From Niastella sp. (lineage in GTDB: Bacteria > Bacteroidota > Bacteroidia > Chitinophagales > Chitinophagaceae), in assembly GCA_021154515.1 (NCBI GenBank), contig JAJKIL010000209.1, forward strand, positions 1-8,324: 8,324 nt of DNA, given 5' to 3'. Shown here in pieces: positions 7,370-8,324 of this stretch (position 1 is the first letter of the stretch; each line of letters begins with the position of its first letter). The notes under the pieces are model-generated. The model was not told the DNA's origin. It searched no databases and worked only from the letters and a program-made list of their open reading frames with translations. A program made the position numbers and the translations under genes.

Positions 7370-7894
7370 GACAGGCAGTTATAGTTTTTGTTTATTTATC
7401 GATAAAGGAAACCCTAAAAGCTATGCCGGTGCATCAACAGGGTTGGTTCGGGGCGGCAATACGGATACACGAAACCATGTTGATGATGATTTCACATGTG
7501 ACTTAAAAAATGGTACCAGGGTAAAAAGAGGTAAGTGGTTTTATATAGGCTTGTGTAAACAGGAATGAGGTTGCTATAAAGACGGTGTAAAAATAAGAAT
7601 GGAATGGTTATGATGGATACTTGCAGTAATGTTAATTAATGGTAAGGTGGTGCCATGGTGCTCGTGAATCGGAAATCGGCAAACGTGAAACGGCAAACGG
7701 CAAACGTGAAAAGTACTTATTGGTGATCCATGATTATTGGCAACAGTCGAGAAATGGCTAAGAAAACGAGCTCACACTTCGCGCTACGCGCTATATGTTA
7801 AAACTCAGTCGTGGCGCGGGTTTCAGCGGATGTATAAAGCTTTAATAACGCAAAAAGTCCTGAGTGGAGTCTAAGGAGCGAAGGGGCAATAAAA
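7370..7894. other. Gene-poor intergenic region upstream of pyc
   Basis: About 525 bp between pyc and the terminator of the small basic gene. I find no convincing gene on either strand. It holds a perfect 10-bp palindrome TCACATGTGA (7492-7501), the heptamer array (7664-7712), a GC-rich GCGCTAC-GCGC palindrome (7781-7791), and ACTCAG...CTGAGT inverted repeats (7803-7808 / 7860-7865). The pyc promoter should be here. The best -7-like match is minus-strand TAGCTTTT (plus 7416-7423), but it has no properly spaced TTTG, so I do not annotate a promoter. The stretch 7740-7890 could be a decayed or interspersed repeat or a non-coding RNA; the sequence alone does not decide. Confidence 0.6.
7664..7712. 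repeat. Heptamer tandem repeat, seven in-phase units
   Basis: Seven consecutive 7-mers without a gap: GTGAATC, GGAAATC, GGCAAAC, GTGAAAC, GGCAAAC, GGCAAAC, GTGAAAA. The consensus is G-[TG]-[GC]-A-A-A-C; GGCAAAC occurs three times and the GTGAA(A/T)N form three times. The edge units are the most degenerate. It lies in the non-coding DNA about 295 bp upstream of pyc. It has no spacers, so it is not a CRISPR. Its function is unknown. Confidence 0.8.
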
Positions 7895-7918
7895 AAGTCC
7901 CGAAGTAATTCGGGACTT
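7891..7918 (-). terminator. Intrinsic terminator of the small Lys/Ala-rich gene
   Basis: AAGTCCCGAA (7895-7904) and TTCGGGACTT (7909-7918) form a perfect 10-bp stem with a GTAA loop. On the minus strand it is followed by TTTT (plus 7891-7894), 30 nt past the stop codon of the 30-aa gene. A T6 run also lies on the plus side (7922-7927, after GATA), so it could act in both directions. Its presence supports the short gene being a real transcription unit. Confidence 0.85.
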
Positions 7919-7948
7919 GATATTTTTTGCTTTCAAAAAAAGCCGAAG

Positions 7949-8041
7949 TTATTTCTTCTTTGCAGCTTTCTTTTTCTTTGGAGCGGCTTTCTTTACTGCT
8001 TTCTTAGCAGCTTGTTTTGCAGCTTTTTTCTTAGTTGCCAT
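7949..8041 (-). CDS. 30-aa Lys/Ala-rich, histone H1-like basic peptide
   Basis: A complete short gene: ATG at 8039-8041, TAA at 7949-7951, 30 residues. It begins MATKKKAAKQAAKK and ends KKKKAAKKK. Apart from Met, Thr, Gln, Val and Pro (one each), it is all Lys (15) and Ala (10), with no acidic or aromatic residue. That composition matches the Lys/Ala/Pro-rich tails of bacterial histone H1-like and HU-tail proteins, so a nucleic-acid-binding role (nucleoid or ribosome) is a reasonable inference, not a demonstration. Support for a real gene: an A-rich leader right before ATG, a candidate TTTG-N17-TATATTTT promoter 45 nt upstream, a strong terminator after the stop, and mixed AAA/AAG and GCA/GCT/GCC codons, so this is not a simple DNA repeat. 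It lies downstream of rpmA but apparently has its own transcription signals. Confidence 0.82.
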   Translation of the reverse strand: MATKKKAAKQAAKKAVKKAAPKKKKAAKKK

Positions 8042-8049
8042 GTTTTTGT

Positions 8050-8079
8050 GAATTTAACGGTTAGTAAATAGAATTTAAC
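8050..8079. repeat. Direct repeat GAATTTAAC x2 in the leader of the 30-aa gene
   Basis: GAATTTAAC occurs at 8050-8058 and 8071-8079. With two more bases the copies are GAATTTAACGG and GAATTTAACAG, one mismatch in eleven. They start 21 bp apart, close to two helical turns, and lie between the candidate promoter and the start codon of the 30-aa gene. A dimeric regulator site or an RNA-level element is possible. The motif is AT-rich, so chance is not excluded. Confidence 0.45.
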
Positions 8080-8086
8080 AGATGTA

Positions 8087-8115
8087 AAAATATAAACTAT
8101 TTCCAAACCGCCAAA
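8087..8115 (-). promoter_or_regulatory. Candidate Bacteroidota-type promoter of the 30-aa gene
   Basis: Minus-strand TTTG (plus CAAA 8112-8115), a 17-nt spacer, then TATATTTT (plus 8087-8094). This fits the Bacteroidota TTTG / TAnnTTTG pattern in all but the last base. The implied leader is about 40 nt. The -33 box touches the T-tract of the rpmA hairpin, so termination of one unit and initiation of the next overlap. Confidence 0.45.
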
Positions 8116-8142
8116 AATTTTTTCACGAAATGTGAAAAAATT
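8112..8142 (-). terminator. Hairpin terminator of rpmA
   Basis: AATTTTTTCAC (8116-8126) and GTGAAAAAATT (8132-8142) form a perfect 11-bp inverted repeat around GAAAT, 30 nt past the rpmA stop codon. On the minus strand the 3' arm runs straight into TTT (TT of the arm plus plus-strand AAA 8113-8115), then GG. The stem is AT-rich and weak, so partial read-through into the 30-aa gene is likely. The symmetric TTTCAC/GTGAAA core could also be a protein-binding operator. Confidence 0.6.
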
Positions 8143-8171
8143 ACTATGCAGGCAACTTTACAAATAACAAA

Positions 8172-8324
8172 TTACGCTACTGCTACTACGCTAACGATAG
8201 TCTTATCGTTTCTGGTTTTTCTGAATTCAACAACACCATCTGTCAATGCAAAAATGGTGAAGTCTCTTCCGATACCAACATTTTTTCCGGGATGGTAAAC
8301 AGTACCGCGTTGACGAATGATGAT
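8172..8324 (-). CDS. rpmA: 50S ribosomal protein L27, C-terminal 50 residues (5' end outside window)
   Basis: The minus-strand frame from the window edge to TAA at 8172-8174 reads IIIRQRGTVYHPGKNVGIGR and continues through DFTIFALTDGVVEFRK to a VVAVA end. This is the conserved body of bacterial L27, which sits near the peptidyl-transferase centre of the 50S subunit and helps place tRNA. The family is about 85-90 residues, so roughly the first 35-40, including the flexible N-terminal tail, are beyond base 8324. In most bacteria rplU (L21) lies just upstream, so it is expected outside the window. A hairpin terminator follows the stop codon. Confidence 0.96.
   Translation of the reverse strand: MIIRQRGTVYHPGKNVGIGRDFTIFALTDGVVEFRKTRNDKTIVSVVAVA

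Noticed and set aside
7416..7423. TAGCTTTT as the pyc -7 promoter box
   Set aside because: It is one base off consensus and has no TTTG/TTG at an acceptable distance upstream, so support is too weak for a feature.
7284..7568. 94-aa plus-strand frame running from the pyc 5' end into the intergenic region
   Set aside because: Its first third is antisense to the conserved start of pyc, the rest has no recognisable features, and no promoter or terminator accompanies it.
7664..7712. Heptamer array considered as a CRISPR or telomere-like/origin iteron array
   Set aside because: There are no spacers, units are only 7 bp, no cas genes are nearby, and no replication initiator gene or DnaA-box cluster is visible.
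7754..7801. 15-codon plus-strand frame starting MAKKTSSHF
   Set aside because: Too short, with no transcription signals or recognisable sequence; probably chance within the unassigned intergenic segment.

Overview
The window looks like chromosomal DNA of a Bacteroidota bacterium, most likely a member of the Chitinophagaceae (Niastella/Chitinophaga type). This is an inference. It rests on the style of the sensor kinase, a PolX homologue with a ruined polymerase site but intact PHP site, A-rich leaders instead of Shine-Dalgarno sequences in front of the start codons, a promoter-like TTTG / TAnnTTT pair, a tiny Lys/Ala-rich protein, and a heptameric intergenic repeat. GC content is moderate and no gene stands out as foreign in composition by eye.

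Layout. Bases 1-1538 (+) hold the C-terminal part of a membrane histidine kinase whose start lies outside the window. It converges on a minus-strand block, and the two meet at a hairpin (1543-1573) whose T-tract serves the minus strand. Everything else is on the minus strand. In transcription order from the right edge it is: rpmA (ribosomal protein L27, 3' part, 8172-8324); a 30-residue Lys/Ala-rich peptide gene (7949-8041) with its own candidate promoter and a clean terminator; a gene-poor stretch of about 525 bp (7370-7894) with a seven-unit heptamer repeat; pyc (pyruvate carboxylase, 3941-7369) with a hairpin terminator; an antitoxin/ParE-RelE toxin pair (3810 down to 3299); and a PolX/PHP protein (3260 down to 1596).

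How the genes relate. Most are independent housekeeping units. Pyruvate carboxylase makes oxaloacetate from pyruvate, L27 belongs to the 50S subunit, and the PolX-like protein is probably a DNA-repair nuclease. The toxin-antitoxin pair is a small accessory module between pyc and polX. It is tightly coupled: the toxin frame has no ATG and opens at the antitoxin stop. The 38-bp gap to polX makes read-through into polX possible.

I see no CRISPR array, transposase, tRNA, rRNA or phage gene, and nothing that clearly amounts to a new multi-gene system. The observations most worth following are the polymerase-dead PolX, the non-ATG coupled toxin start, the 30-aa basic peptide with a two-turn direct repeat in its leader, and the heptamer array.
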